Shown one piece after another: positions 36,722 to 48,290 of a DNA stretch of 64,000 bases (position 1 is its first letter; every line of letters starts with the position of its first letter). The stretch is taken from the NCBI GenBank assembly GCA_012932295.1, contig JAAONU010000017.1:186001-250000 (forward strand). The letters are read 5' to 3'. This DNA comes from Cyclina sinensis. Its lineage: Eukaryota; Mollusca; Bivalvia; Venerida; Veneridae. The notes beneath the pieces were generated by a model that was not told the origin of the DNA, did not search any database, and saw only the letters and a list, made by a program, of their open reading frames with translations. The translations under genes were made by a program, and so were the position numbers.

Positions 36722-37815
36722 CAGGGCCGGATCCAGAAATTTCTGACTGGGGGGGCTTGGGGGAAGGTACGGAAGGGGGTGACCCCCTTCTGTAGGTGGG
36801 GGGGGGGGGGTTGGGGGCCTCCCCCAAGGAAATTTTCTAAAAAGGTGGAGTAAATTGCTCATTTTGGTGCATTTTAGGCATAAAAATATAATGAAATTTG
36901 TGTGAGAATTTAAAAGAAACAGGTATTCTTTGAAATGTTCAACTAAAGCAAAAAACAAGTTTTAACTTTTTTATTTTATATTTATAAGTCCTCTAAGACA
37001 AATAATTTATCAATAAAATAATTTTCATAACAAATAACGTCATTACATTATCCAATCTCCTCGCAGTGATCTCCCCTTCATTCTTTGAAAATATCTCTGC
37101 AGACACGGGTTAACTTTAGCTGGATTTCAGCTATATAAACATGTATGAACTTTTTTTAAGAATTTATTTTTTTCTCTGTTCAGTTTAGTTGCAATTGGAA
37201 TTGCATCGATTAAACATGCCTGTGTGTAATGAAATTTAAAAAAATGTAACTTGAAAAAAAGTTTAAACTTTCGACCATCATCACGTGACATGACTGTCGG
37301 CAGTGATTACTGTACTGAAAGTATGGAACGCAAGTAACCGTTGTGTGGAGTTTGCACCATTCGGAACACCTCGGGCGACTTCAATGTGTCTTAATACGAA
37401 GTTGTCGGAAAAGGCCGAGTTGTTACGATTGGAGTTTGCACAATATCATCAGGCAACTGATCATGGCCAGCAGACGCTCATTTAACAACTCTATCAAATA
37501 CGTCAAGGTTACTAGACGCTTGAAAACTATACATCATGATCAGTCTGGAGAACTCTCTGATAATCCGTGCCGCCGAATATACAGTACATTGTGTAATATA
37601 CACGGCTATAAAGTTGCGAACTCGTTATTAGTTGTTACGCAATATAGCATGACCATTGCAAATTGAAAGGTTGACTGTGTTTCTGTTACGAGGTGCAAAG
37701 AGCTGAAAATAATGTTTAAGAGTCTTTAAAAATGAGCCCTTTTATTTTTTTACCAACGGGCCAGCTGGGGGGGGGGGGCTTGGGCCCCATAAGCCCCCCG
37801 GTAAATCCGGGCCTG
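36722..37815. mobile_element. hAT-like non-autonomous element with G-rich ends
   Basis: Left end CAGGGCCGGATCCAG, right end the imperfect inverse of CAGGCCCGGATTTAC, each followed inward by long G (left) or G/C-rich runs. Such ends are common in animal hAT-type elements. Target duplication unclear. The internal 60-107 aa frames are not recognised. Confidence 0.55.
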
Positions 37816-39464
37816 AGTCCATGGTCTTTAATTCACAGTCTTTTATAGGTTAAATAATTCTAGTTGATATTGTGTCATAAAACATACAAAATAGTAATAA
37901 TAATTCAATAAAATGATTTATTTTGCAACAAATTTCACGCGATATAAGGCAGTTTGTCACATTGAAAGGTGCAAAAGTTTTACGGCTAAGAATGGAATTT
38001 TTGATCAGGACTGAAAATGCATAAACATCTTAAGTTAAACAGTTCGCAAACTGAGCCTGGAAGTAAACGTATAAACATCACAAATATTCGTACTTTCTTT
38101 GATGATTAATGTTCTACTTTTATATGCAACTCTATTATTTAAAATTTATTTTCCAATGTCCTACGCAGTGGTCTCCCCTTCTTTCTTAAAATAATCCAAC
38201 TGCGTAAAGTAGACACTAGTGACAAAAATTGGTGTTTTAGCTACCGAAAGTAGTTTTTATGACTTGGATAAAGTGACTTCTCTTTAGGTTTGTTTAACTG
38301 CACAAAAAAGACACACCTGATGTAGTAAAAACGAATCCTATCTTGAAAATAAAATTCATTTTTTTCAACTTGTTGTCAGCTACTTTTTTCCGTGAATTTA
38401 CCTAAATATCTTCGATATCTCTATTTGAAGTTCTTTTAATTCTTATAATCAGAATAACTCATCCATACATTTTATTGTCTGGTTTCTGTACCACATTCAC
38501 AGTACTTGTCGCGTGTACTTCAAAATATACATGTTTACAATTGCCAAAGATTTAATTTTTGTTTGTGAAAGCGTGATACGTTTGTCTAGTTGATAGATAT
38601 ATATCTTATTTCGTCACGTAAACAGCTTAGGTCTGGTCATGATTATATTTTGTCAGTTTAGGTTTTAACATCTGCATTGTTACTAATCTATTTTCAAATA
38701 GGTCTAGATTATTGTAGCGTCATGAGTGCTATAGAGACAGATCGGCCTCTAGTTCAGAATATCTGCACCCTATCTGTAAATAATATTTGCATATGTTATT
38801 AATCTACTGAAATGCCTGCTTCCATTAAATCTTATATACTTCAAAAACATACCGTTGTCTTTGATTTTTTTCATTAATATAAGTCTTGATATCATTTACT
38901 TCAGAGCATTTTACTGTGAGCCTGTAGTATTTTTTACAATAATGATAATCCATGCAAAACGCTGATTTCTACGCAATCCATTTGGGACCTCCAAAGTGTA
39001 AACACTTACCCGTACTTCTATACATGGAAGAGGATGTGACTCTACTTTCTTTATCTGTAATCTGTTTTATAGTTATTCCCCTTCAACAATGTATCCAACT
39101 ATTTTCAAAAAGTCAGACACATAAGAAACGTATTGTGCTGTTTTTACAGTCAAGCATTCCAGTCAGTTTGCGTTTACATAAGTTTTTGGTGTTCAGAACG
39201 AGCGTGCATATAGTATGGATTTGATGAATTGAGTGGTTGAGTGTTTATTTTATTCAATTATATATATTTTTTCTGTTAGGTATCTCTTGTGGCTAAGACT
39301 TGACATATATTATCTTATTTCTTTAGTTCAAGTCTCTGTTATGGTAATTCTTTAAAACTAACGACTTCGGCTTAGAATTCTACTGACCCAACACTCGTTT
39401 TAACCCTGTAAATGCTAGATTCCCCTCGGAAAGTTATACATTTTATTTATTGTTGTGATTATTC

Positions 39465-39615
39465 CGGATAGGTCAGGGATGCAATGTTTATGTGCTGGAC
39501 TGGTATTCTTGGAGTCGCGAGTTTAACTGCCACTTTAGACTAACACAACTTACTGTCTTTCGGGTGAGACAAAAAACCGACGTTTCATGTATCGATGCTA
39601 TACGCTGAGCTATTC
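39465..39615 (+). mobile_element. SINE core, copy 1
   Basis: Shares TGTCTTTCGGGTGAGACA, AAACCGA and the following stretch with 52,085-52,250. Similar cores are widespread in marine invertebrate SINEs. Confidence 0.6.
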
Positions 39616-40552
39616 AGAGAAAAACTATTTCGACATCGAAATGAAAATCACATTATGAATGTCAACTGAATCATTTACTGACACATTTAGAAAAAAAGTC
39701 GCATTTATCTTGTAATAAAACAATGGCAGTAAAATTAAATCGGCACAAGCGTACTCAAAAGTTCGTTCCATGAACTTGCATTATCATATTGTGCGCTTAT
39801 GAATTGTCTTTTAAGTAGACAAACATCCTGCCTTGTTCAGATACAGAAAACCAGCTTTATCAAGCTTTAATCTATTATAAAACAGACCATTGATCATAAT
39901 CAAACTTTTACTTAAAAAAAAGGCCACCAAAAAAAAAAAAGAAATCGTTTTGTCAACTTCATTGTAAGACCTAATTAAATCCATAGATGTAAACATCTTT
40001 TAAAGTCAACAGTTATTTTTTCCTCGATGTGCATTTCATTTTTATGGAAACTGAAACATTTATCGAAAACAAATTGAATTTTCACTTACGACTGATCCTT
40101 TTTTCACGTTAAAGAACACTAATGTTATTGTACTAAAATAAAGAAATGATAAAGGTAATCTTGTTAATATGATTGATCGGAAACTATTTCAGAGGTGAAG
40201 GTCACAGTGACGTTTACAGTAACCTCGGAAACCTTAAGGCGTCATCTTACAGATCGGTCTACCTAAAGTTCTTCTATGTGTTATTTAATTATCGACGGGC
40301 CTGGCGCTCCGGGGTCGACACGTACTTGCTAACAAATTTAGCATATTTCTTCGTCTGGGAGAACACCGTATCAATTTTTTTACTGTACATTGTATTTAGT
40401 TAATCGTTTTATGCGAGAATTGTTTGGTGGATTAAGATAAAGTTAAGCACCACATATGGAAAATGCAGGATTTGCTAATCTTACATAATCTATATGTTTC
40501 CTGTACAGCTGTCTACAGGCTTAGACGTAGTGTGGAGACAGGTAAATTACAT

Positions 40553-40725
40553 ACTTGACCATTGTAAACCATTGGGTTAAATGAACCATACTGGTCCTTT
40601 TTAAACCATTGGGTTAAATGAACCATACTTGTCCATTGTAGAACCATACTTGTCCATTGTAAACCATTGGGTTAAATGAACCATACTTGTCCATTGTAAA
40701 CCATTGGGTTAAATAAACCATAATG
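40553..40725. repeat. 37-bp tandem repeat, about 4-5 copies
   Basis: Unit AAACCATTGGGTTAAATGAA CCATACTTGTCCATTGT, with one truncated unit, between the two genes. Confidence 0.88.
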
Positions 40726-40825
40726 AATCTGATACTCTTAAGTTGTGTGTAAAATCACAACATTAAACATACAGTCATACTTTATAATATTTGCCATGTA
40801 GAGCGAAAACACCTGTTTTTTCACA

Positions 40826-41105
40826 ACAGCCCTACTTTAATTCTTCGAACAATGCCGCTTGGTCCGGGTTCGAATCCCACGGGGAACTTGATTATTTATA
40901 ATTCACAACAGCGATATTTGTGCCGTGTGGCGGCCGTAAAAAGTCTCCTAGTACACAAAGTCAGTGTTGTCAAACATTTAACGTCTGTCCCGGTTAATTG
41001 TACAACCTTTATTGGGGCTGTTGCAATGGCCAAGTGGTCTAAGGCGTTTTTACTTTGCATTGCTAGGCGGTTGGTGCCGTTCAGTGCCTTCGGGAACTTG
41101 ATTAT
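40826..41105 (+). mobile_element. Rearranged tRNA-derived SINE
   Basis: A B-box segment GGTCCGGGTTCGAATCCCAC lies upstream of a separate A-box segment TGGCCAAGTGGTCTAAGGCG. GGAACTTGATTATTT follows both halves, suggesting a duplicated or fused copy. Confidence 0.6.
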
Positions 41106-41580
41106 TTGTAAATGAAAGGAAAAAAACTTTTCAAGTGTATTACTCCAACTCCGCCACTCGCTACAATAAACAATAAAACATAAATGCAGCACAGAAGTTG
41201 TAAGTATATATATTTCACTATGTGATGAAACAAATTAAATAAAAAGCAATTAACATGAAGGAAAAAAATGTAAGCATCTAACTTTAAAACAATGAGAACA
41301 ATGAGAATCAAAGTACAGCCTCTTTCAAAGAGCAGGCGTCTGTTGTAGCAAAATTATTCAACACTCATTTCTGTCTATTCTTGTTCAGTCATATTTCTTA
41401 CAGATTAGTGGCTTTTTCAATTGTTTCACACTTATGAATCACATGTGAATCACAGATCTATATGATCTTCGCGATAAGGACAGCTTAAAGTTTAAAGTTT
41501 ACATATAATTCAAAATTCTCTATACAAGTAAACAGACATTTTAACGACCAGATTCCTTGTGTTTATGATCAAACCGAGCT

Positions 41581-42019
41581 ATGGGATCTTTAAATTTCAG
41601 CAAAGGAAAATACAATGTTAAACCTGGAAATGTTTACTTAAGTTCAACGGACTATGATGATACCACAAGTAATACAACATTTGAACTCAATGTAAATCGT
41701 GGTCCTGAACAGTATCTTTCGCTGGATGAATCATCTAGATACCTCTATCCAACAGATTCACCCAATCTTTCGACAGATGAGTTGTCTGGGTACCTCTATC
41801 CAACAGATTCACCTAATCTTTCGACAGATGAGTTGTCTGGGTACCTCAATCCGACAGAAACACCAAATCAAGAAAACTATACGAAATTAGCCAACGATAG
41901 AGCAAACAGGCTATATGACAGAAAATGCAAATACAAATGTTTGCTAGTTATAGTAGTTTTACTTGTTGTAACAACTACTGTTCTGGTTTATTTTCTCGTT
42001 ACAATTAAAACGACGGAAG
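41581..42019 (+). CDS. FReD gene exon 1: cytoplasmic tail and membrane span
   Basis: Starts MGSLNFSKGKYNVKPGNVYL; donor GTAAGT at 42,020, out-phase 1. Holds 51-bp repeats encoding YLYPTDSPNLSTDELSG from residue 54, giving tyrosines at 54, 71 and 88 in YLYP, YLYP and YLNP, then the membrane span. This ATG is chosen because the membrane span is in frame and no upstream signal peptide is seen. Confidence 0.88.
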
Positions 42020-45000
42020 GTAAGTTTCATAATATTATTTTTTTTAAATTCTAATAAGCGTTCTGATAAAGAACTTAAACCGTTTTTATGACATGACACA
42101 TATCGTGAATTTAACAAGTATGTTTCGCTAAACAGACATAACACATGTCATGAATCTAATCAGTATGTTTAGCTAGATAGACAAAAACACATATCGTAGA
42201 TTCAAAATATGTTTTGCTAAATAGACATAAAATATACCGTGAATCTAATCAGTATGCTTCACTTGATAGACATAACACATATCGTGAATAAAACCAGTTT
42301 GTTTCGCTAGACAGTCATTACACATATCGTGAATAAAACCAGTTTGTTCCGCTAGATAGACATTACACATATCGAGAATAAAACCAGTTTGTTTCGCTAG
42401 ATAGACATTACACATATCGTGAATAAAACCAGTTTGTTTCGCTCGATAGACATAAACACATATCGTGAAAAAAAAGTCAGTTTGTTTCGCTACATAGACA
42501 TAAACACATATCGTGAAAAAAAGTCAGTTTGTTTCGCTACATAGACATAAACACATATCGTGAAAAAAAGTCAGTTTGTTTCGCTACATAGACATTACAC
42601 ATATCGTGAATAAAACCAGTTTGTTTCGCTAGATAGACATTACGCATATCGTCAAAAAAAAGTCAGTTTGTTTCGCTACATAGACATAAACACATATCGT
42701 GAAAAAAAAGTCAGTTTGTTTCGCTACATAGACATTACACATATCGTGAATAAAACCAGTTTGTTCCGCTAGATAGACATTACACATATCGTGAATAAAA
42801 CCAGTTTGTTTCGCTAGATAGACATAAACACGTATCGTGAATAAAACCAGTTTGTTCCGCTAGATAGACATTACACATATCGTGAATAAAACCAGTTTGT
42901 TCCGCTAGATAGACATTACACATATCGTGAATAAAACCAGTTTGTTTCGCTAGATAGACATAAACACATATCGTGAATAAAACCAGTTTGTTCCGCTAGA
43001 TAGACATTACACATATCGTAAATAAAACCAGTTTGTTCCGCTAGACAGACATTACACATATCGTGAATATAACCAGTTTGTTTCGCTAGATAGACAATAC
43101 ACATATCGTGAATAAAACCAGTTTGTTTCGCTACATAGACATTACACATATCGTGAATAAAACCAGTTTGTTTCGCTCGATAGACATAAACACATATCGT
43201 GAAAAAAAAGTCAGTTTGTTTCGCTACATAGACAATACACATATCGTGAATAAAATCAGTTTGTTTCGCTAGATAGACATTACACATTTTGTGAATCAAA
43301 CCAATTTGTTTCACTAGATAGACATTACACATATCGTGAATAAAACCAGTTTGTTTCGCAAGATACACATAACACATATCGTGAATAAAATCACTTTGTT
43401 TCGCAAGATACACATAACACATATCGTGAATCAAATCACTTTGTTTCGCAAGATACACATAACACATATCGTGAATAAAAGCAGTTTGTTTCACTAGATA
43501 GACATAACAGATATAGTTTTATCTATCTGTCGTTCTGATTGTTGATTAGTTGCTGTGAACATTTAATTTTCGAATCCTTGATGGGGCATATATATTAACC
43601 TAGATAAAAAGTTATCACTTATGAAAATGTTATGAACGTTACACTTCACCCTGGATGTTGACACCCTCGTGGTTTTAAAAATGTGAGGAATATTTCCAAC
43701 CAATAACTTCTCGAAATAGACAGTTCATTGCTTTACATTTTGTCAGCCTCAGGCGAAAACTGCATAGGTTTAAAAACAGGGTGCAAGTCTAAAAACAACT
43801 ATGATCACAATTTGCATCAATGACTGCCCTTATTTCTGATAAGGTGCTGTTTACGTTATTGAGGTATCGCCTCTAACTCCTCTGAAAGAGCAAGGAACAT
43901 ATTATTACGGATGCTGATGTTGCGTCTGCCGTCATAGAGGTGATGTCCGCCAAACTTTCAAACGCCAGTTTTGCCTATCCAAACTGAATCTGGATTCATC
44001 GGTAAAAACAACATCAAGAAAGTGTGCCATTGTCTCTGAAGCCATTGGACAATGTACACCAACGTAGGCGAGTATGGGGTCTTTCGTGCATCAATATGTT
44101 ACCACGGTAAGCTTTATATGCCTTGTTGCCACGCCCACGCAAGCGATGGCAAACAGTCGATTCACTTATTCGGCGGTTATTGACGCCATCTATATTCTTT
44201 GCTGTTTCCAATGCTGTCTGGAAGCAGTACTTGAGGTGCGCGAACACTATATGGATATTTCGTTGGCGTGACGTTACTCTCTGGCGTCCTGGGCGCTGCT
44301 TGTGAGCCACAGATCCTGTGTTTTTGCTTCTTCGGATAGGCTTCATCACCGTTTGATGTGATCACCCAACACTACGTGCTATTAAACGATATGACATTCC
44401 ACCAGCAGTAACGCTGACGGCTTTGCGACGTTTAACCCATTGCTGATTATTTATCTTTGATTTTGCTGGCGTTGTGTGCAGATTTTGTGTAAGATCCAAA
44501 ATGTCCTGTCTGGACGATAGCGACTACGTGTTAACGGGAAACAGGCCGCAAAAATCTCATTGTGCAAGTGCATATGCTGAATAATGTTTTATATATACAC
44601 TACACATGTAGATAAACAAATAAATGTTCAAACAAGAACTGTTACTAAAAGATGAGAATGGCCCCAAAGTGGTGCTTTGACCTTAGAGCTGAGGACTAGA
44701 TAAATATAAGTTGTAAATCCTTCAAAAGAAGTGGCTATTTTTAATAATATGACCTCATGTGAAGGTCATTTAAGGGTCAAAGTAAAAAATATGTCATTTG
44801 AAAAACCTCTTTCAAAGGATTGTTTAGTGCAAAAATGATCTAAATCTGTTGGTTGTTATTTCTTGTTGACAGTTTAACCTCAAGGTCAAGGTCAATTAGG
44901 TGTGAAGATATTAGAATTTGACCTTCGAGCTCAAGGCTATCCAGGGGTCAAGATCACATAAATATGTTTTGTCTAAAGGTGTGTTGTGTTCAAGTATGAA

Positions 45001-46797
45001 GTAAATCCATTTACAATAGTTTTCGGATGGAATGAGGGACGGACGGACTGGAAAATTGACTGTTGGACTGACATTTCAAAATTTATACTCATCCGGGGTC
45101 ATAAAAAGCAGACATACTCTGAAGAATTGGGGGTTAATGATAAAAAGCTATCTAGGGTGGTAACTTCATTGTCGGTGAGAATATAAATAAATATCAATTG
45201 TAAATGCTTCTATTATTTCTACCTCTTGTTTTTAGACCTTAGTGACTGTCTTGACATTATGAAACAAGATGGTGATACAGAAAATGGCAAATACTTTATA
45301 ACAACCTGGCAAAGTCGACAACGAATACAAGTATATTGTGACATGTCCACAAATGGAGGGGGTTGGACGGTAAATATTGATTGTTAGCTGTACAGAGCTG
45401 GATAATATACCATATATAGTAACAATTATATCTTGAAAGTGAAACAAGCGTGTAGATATCATAAATCAAAATCAGTGTGATATTCAGAGCAAAAAACTTC
45501 CTGCTTGCATATTGAATACAATATAAATGTTTATTAGTTATACGTTTCCTTCATTGTCCATGTTTTGAAGCTTGCTTATTAATGAACCTAACAAAATACT
45601 TCAGAAGTAAACTGATTTACATATGGTTATTTTTTGCAGGTGTTTCAGTACCGACACAATGGGTTAGTTAACTTCTTCAGAGACTTTTCGGAATATGAAA
45701 ATGGTTTTGGAAATCTTAACACAGAATTTTGGCTTGGTAGGTTTTTGTCTTCAAGGTGTTACCGAATTACCTTAAACATAACTGATGATTACATTTTAAT
45801 AGACGCTGCTTAGAATGAAAATAATTGTAAAACAACAAGACACTTTATAATAAGTAATGCAAATACATTCGCTTAAAATCTTATACTTAGAATTCTTGAC
45901 ATCATGTAATGACTCGTTCAATATTATTCACATTTATATGATTCTGATGGAAATAGAATGTTCTTAATTTTAGAATATGCTCCTTTAATCCCCTTAATAT
46001 CATTATAGATATACACGTGCACTTAAGATGTATTTAAAAAAAACAAACGAATGCTGTAAGTAATTGATACACTTGTTTTTGTGAACTATTTTGTGGTCTG
46101 ACATGTGTTAAATTCATTGAAGTTATTATTTTAATTTTAAGGTCTTCGGTTACTACATGAAATGACATCTCAGAGCACATCAGAACTCAGAATTGACGTC
46201 ACATCCACGAATAATTCTGAAGGCTTTGAAACATTTCAGAATTTCTCAATTTCTGCAGGTCCAGACTATACATTAAACCTCGGTAAAATGAACACCAGCA
46301 TGGGTAGGCTTTCCTTTTCTTTCCTTCCTTTCCCAGCGGCTAACCAAATGTTGAACGTGTAACATATTTTCTTTCTATTTTCTTAAGATTTTAAAAAGCA
46401 CATGATTGCTAAAATCTAGACTTCTAATGATTATATTTTATTGCATTTGAAAATCTTATTATAAGCTCATTTTCTTTCTTGATACTTTCACTATATTATT
46501 TTCATTGCAATAACCCCTTCATTTTCAGAATTCACTGAGAAAGGACTGATTTTGAACAATGGGTGTCAGTTTACAACTTTCGATCATGATGCAGACAGAA
46601 ACAAATCCAATTGTGCTATCACACTTCACGGTGGTTGGTGGTACAATGCGTGTGGATACACCAACTTGAACGGACATTATGCGACTCCTGGAACCTTGTC
46701 CAAGTATAACACTAAAGCCGGGATGGCATATTTAGCCCTATATGATAACTGGAAATCACTTAAAACATCAAGAATGATGTTTCGAAGACACAATTAG
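41581..46797 (+). CDS. Type II membrane fibrinogen-related protein (FReD), 5 exons, 366 aa
   Basis: Complete gene. Residues 1-119 form a Ser/Thr/Tyr-rich N-terminal region without a signal peptide. Residues about 120-142 are one membrane span (LLVIVVLLVVTTTVLVYFLV) preceded by RKCKYKC, so the FReD should be outside. The C-terminal domain has DLSDCLDIM, VYCDMSTNGGGWTVFQYR, FFRDFSEYENGFGNLNTEFW, the calcium-loop type FDHDADRNKSNCA, GGWWYNACGYTNLNGHY, and MMFRRHN before the stop. The four usual FReD cysteines are present, plus an extra one in NNGCQF. Ficolins, FIBCD1 and tachylectin-like FReDs bind acetylated sugars; that ligand is only an analogy here. It lies divergent to the TEP gene, about 9 kb between start codons. 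Confidence 0.92.
42070..43510. repeat. 45-bp tandem array, about 31 copies, in FReD intron 1
   Basis: Unit CATTACACATATCGTGAATA AAACCAGTTTGTTTCGCTAG ATAGA. 45 is divisible by 3, which produces a 192-aa minus-strand open frame of a 15-residue repeat; nothing supports it as a gene. Confidence 0.95.
43850..44515 (-). pseudogene. Decayed Tc1-like transposase in FReD intron 1
   Basis: Tc1/mariner transposases cut and paste DNA using a DDE/D catalytic core. The minus strand reads an HTH-like stretch (AVSVTAGGMSYRLIARSVG), an in-frame TGA, then KPIRRSKNTGSVAHKQRPGR, RNIHIVFAHLKYCFQTALET, NRRISESTVCHRLRGRG and, after a frameshift, FTDESRFSLDRQNWR with the catalytic-type DESRF. At least one stop and one frameshift make it inactive. 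Terminal repeats were not found. Confidence 0.85.
44640..45180 (+). repeat. AGGTCA-rich interspersed repeat in FReD intron 1
   Basis: GAATGGCCCCAAAGTGGTGC, TTGACCTTAGAGCTGAGG, GACCTCAAGGTCAAGGTC and a GACGGACGGACTGG stretch; same family as 1.5-1.85 kb and 62.9 kb. Confidence 0.65.
45236..45369 (+). CDS. FReD gene exon 2
   Basis: Acceptor GTTTTTAG, donor GTAAAT; in-phase 1, out-phase 0. Encodes DLSDCLDIMKQDGDTENGKY and IQVYCDMSTNGGGWT, the first two domain cysteines and the GGGWT signature. Confidence 0.93.
45640..45736 (+). CDS. FReD gene exon 3
   Basis: Acceptor TTTTTTGCAG, donor GTAGGT; in-phase 0, out-phase 1. Encodes VFQYRHNGLVNFFRDFSEYE and NGFGNLNTEFWL, the most conserved block of the fibrinogen domain. 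Confidence 0.95.
46142..46303 (+). CDS. FReD gene exon 4
   Basis: In-phase 1, out-phase 1. Encodes GLRLLHEMTSQSTSELRIDV through DYTLNLGKMNTSM. Donor GTAGGC at 46,304 is preferred; GTAAAA at 46,283 keeps the same phase and would be 21 nt shorter, so either site could be used. Confidence 0.88.
46529..46797 (+). CDS. FReD gene exon 5 with stop codon
   Basis: Acceptor CATTTTCAG. Encodes EFTEKGLILNNGCQFTTFDH to the C-terminus SRMMFRRHN and TAG at 46,795. Contains the calcium-loop aspartates, NCA and the WWYNACGYTNLNG block. Confidence 0.94.
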
Positions 46798-47006
46798 CAC
46801 AAAAACTTCCTTTTGCGGAGAAATTTGTCATGTTGCGGACATTATCTTAACACATTTTATAACTGCTGCTATAACATCGCAATGGTTAATGCTAGTTAAA
46901 TGATTTATTAATGTTACCGCTGAGATCATACTGGCAGAATTTCTCTAGATATCGACAAGATACAGTCACTGTTTTAGCGAGAAGTGTTTAACATTTAGTA
47001 TTACAC

Positions 47007-47012
47007 AATAAA
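47007..47012 (+). promoter_or_regulatory. Polyadenylation signal AATAAA for FReD gene
   Basis: Canonical hexamer 210 bases after the FReD stop codon, with T-rich DNA downstream. It gives a likely short 3'UTR (46,798 to about 47,030). Confidence 0.6.
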
Positions 47013-47594
47013 TATTTGCAAGAAATCTTTCAAGTAAAGTTACTATATGGATACAAAATATAACAGACTTCATAAAATCGCTTTTGTATTTATGAAACAT
47101 TTTTCAGACTCCCTTCAATATTTTTTTTAAAGTAAATATCCAATATCTGGTTTGTTTGTTTTTGTTGTATTAACGCTAAATTGTCTTCTCTTTCCTATTC
47201 ATGGCACACTCGTTCTTCTCAATATAAAATGTGTCGTTAAATATTTATTTCTACCACCATGTAATTAATATGTCTTTATCTTCACTGTAGAACCCAGTTA
47301 AGTATCGGTAAGATGCTACACATGTTTCTTTTTTTCCAGTGATTGATTTAATATACCTCTCGTTATTTTTTCTTGTCTTGTCAAAATTGAAACTTTTACC
47401 CAGTCTTTGTGAAAGTAACCTTGCTTATACACAGCCCTTTATTGTTTATCCTACCACAGGTAATGAAATAGTAGGATATAGAGCGACTGTGGGATTATTT
47501 TATGTTAAGACACATGCATGTTGCATGCCGTAATTTTGAAACTGATATTTTAAACATTGTATTTACTCTTTTTAAAGGTTTTCTACATATGTCA

Positions 47595-47699
47595 ATGCTC
47601 ACCACTTTATACAGGTTTCGTAGCTTAGTATACTATGTATTTTTATGTTTGCTGATGATATTAACTGGGGATATTGAAATGAGCCCAGGTACTTTATGA
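47595..47699 (+). pseudogene. Degraded 2A-like leader of a non-LTR retroelement
   Basis: Hydrophobic VYYVFLCLLMILT followed by GDIEMSPGTL and a stop. Invertebrate non-LTR elements and some other proteins carry leaders ending D-V/I-E-x-N-P-G-P, which skip a peptide bond in translation. Here Asn is Ser and the final Pro is Thr, so skipping is not expected. Could be chance. Confidence 0.4.
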
Positions 47700-47719
47700 T
47701 ATACGTGAAGTTAGCTAGG

Positions 47720-48290
47720 AGATCGGCAATCAAAAGTCGACATTCAATGCTGAGCAATCAGCATTCGGCTATGCATTAGAGATATGGTAATCTATAGCTA
47801 TGCAATCGACATTCAGCTCTACATTCAAAAATATATTCCTGAATGTAGAGCTATTCAATCGACGGTCAGCTTTGATTTCAGCGAACATAGAGCTGTGTAA
47901 TCGACATTCAGCTCTACATTCAAAACACAAAATTCAGCGAATGTAGAGCTGTGCAATCGACATTCAACTTTATATTCAAAAGAAAATATTCTTGAATGCC
48001 AAGCTTCGCCTTCGACTGTCAGCTTTGCATTCAGCGAATGTGGAGTTGTGCAATCCAGATCCAGCTCTACATTCAAAATACAATATTCCTTAATGTAGAG
48101 CTATGCAATCGATATTCAGCTCTGCATTCGGCGAATGTAGAGTTGTGCAATGGACATTAAGAACTACATTTAAAATGTTATATTCCTGAGTGTAGAGCTA
48201 TGAAATCGACGTTCAGCTCTGCATAACGAATGAAGCGCTGTGCAATCGAAATTCAGTTATACATTTAAAATAACATATTCTGAATGTAGA
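47720..48290. repeat. Degenerate longer-period flank of the 42-bp array
   Basis: Diverged units of about 80 bases combining GTAGAGCTATGCAATCGACA with ATTCAAAATACAATATTCCT, apparently ancestral or compound forms of the adjacent array. Confidence 0.75.

Larger units (their letters stand above)
33007..41580. other. Intergenic region between divergent TEP and FReD genes
   Basis: 8.6 kb with the Harbinger-like and hAT-like elements, SINE copies and the 37-bp repeat. Small open frames (e.g. 33,241-33,486, 36,024-36,215, 40,173-40,403, all plus) show no recognisable domain. It must hold the FReD promoter, but no clear TATA box could be assigned. Confidence 0.5.

Noticed and set aside
42916..43494. 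192-codon minus-strand frame with repeated FIHDMCYVYLAKQ
   Set aside because: Product of the 45-bp array (divisible by three) inside an intron of a plus-strand gene.
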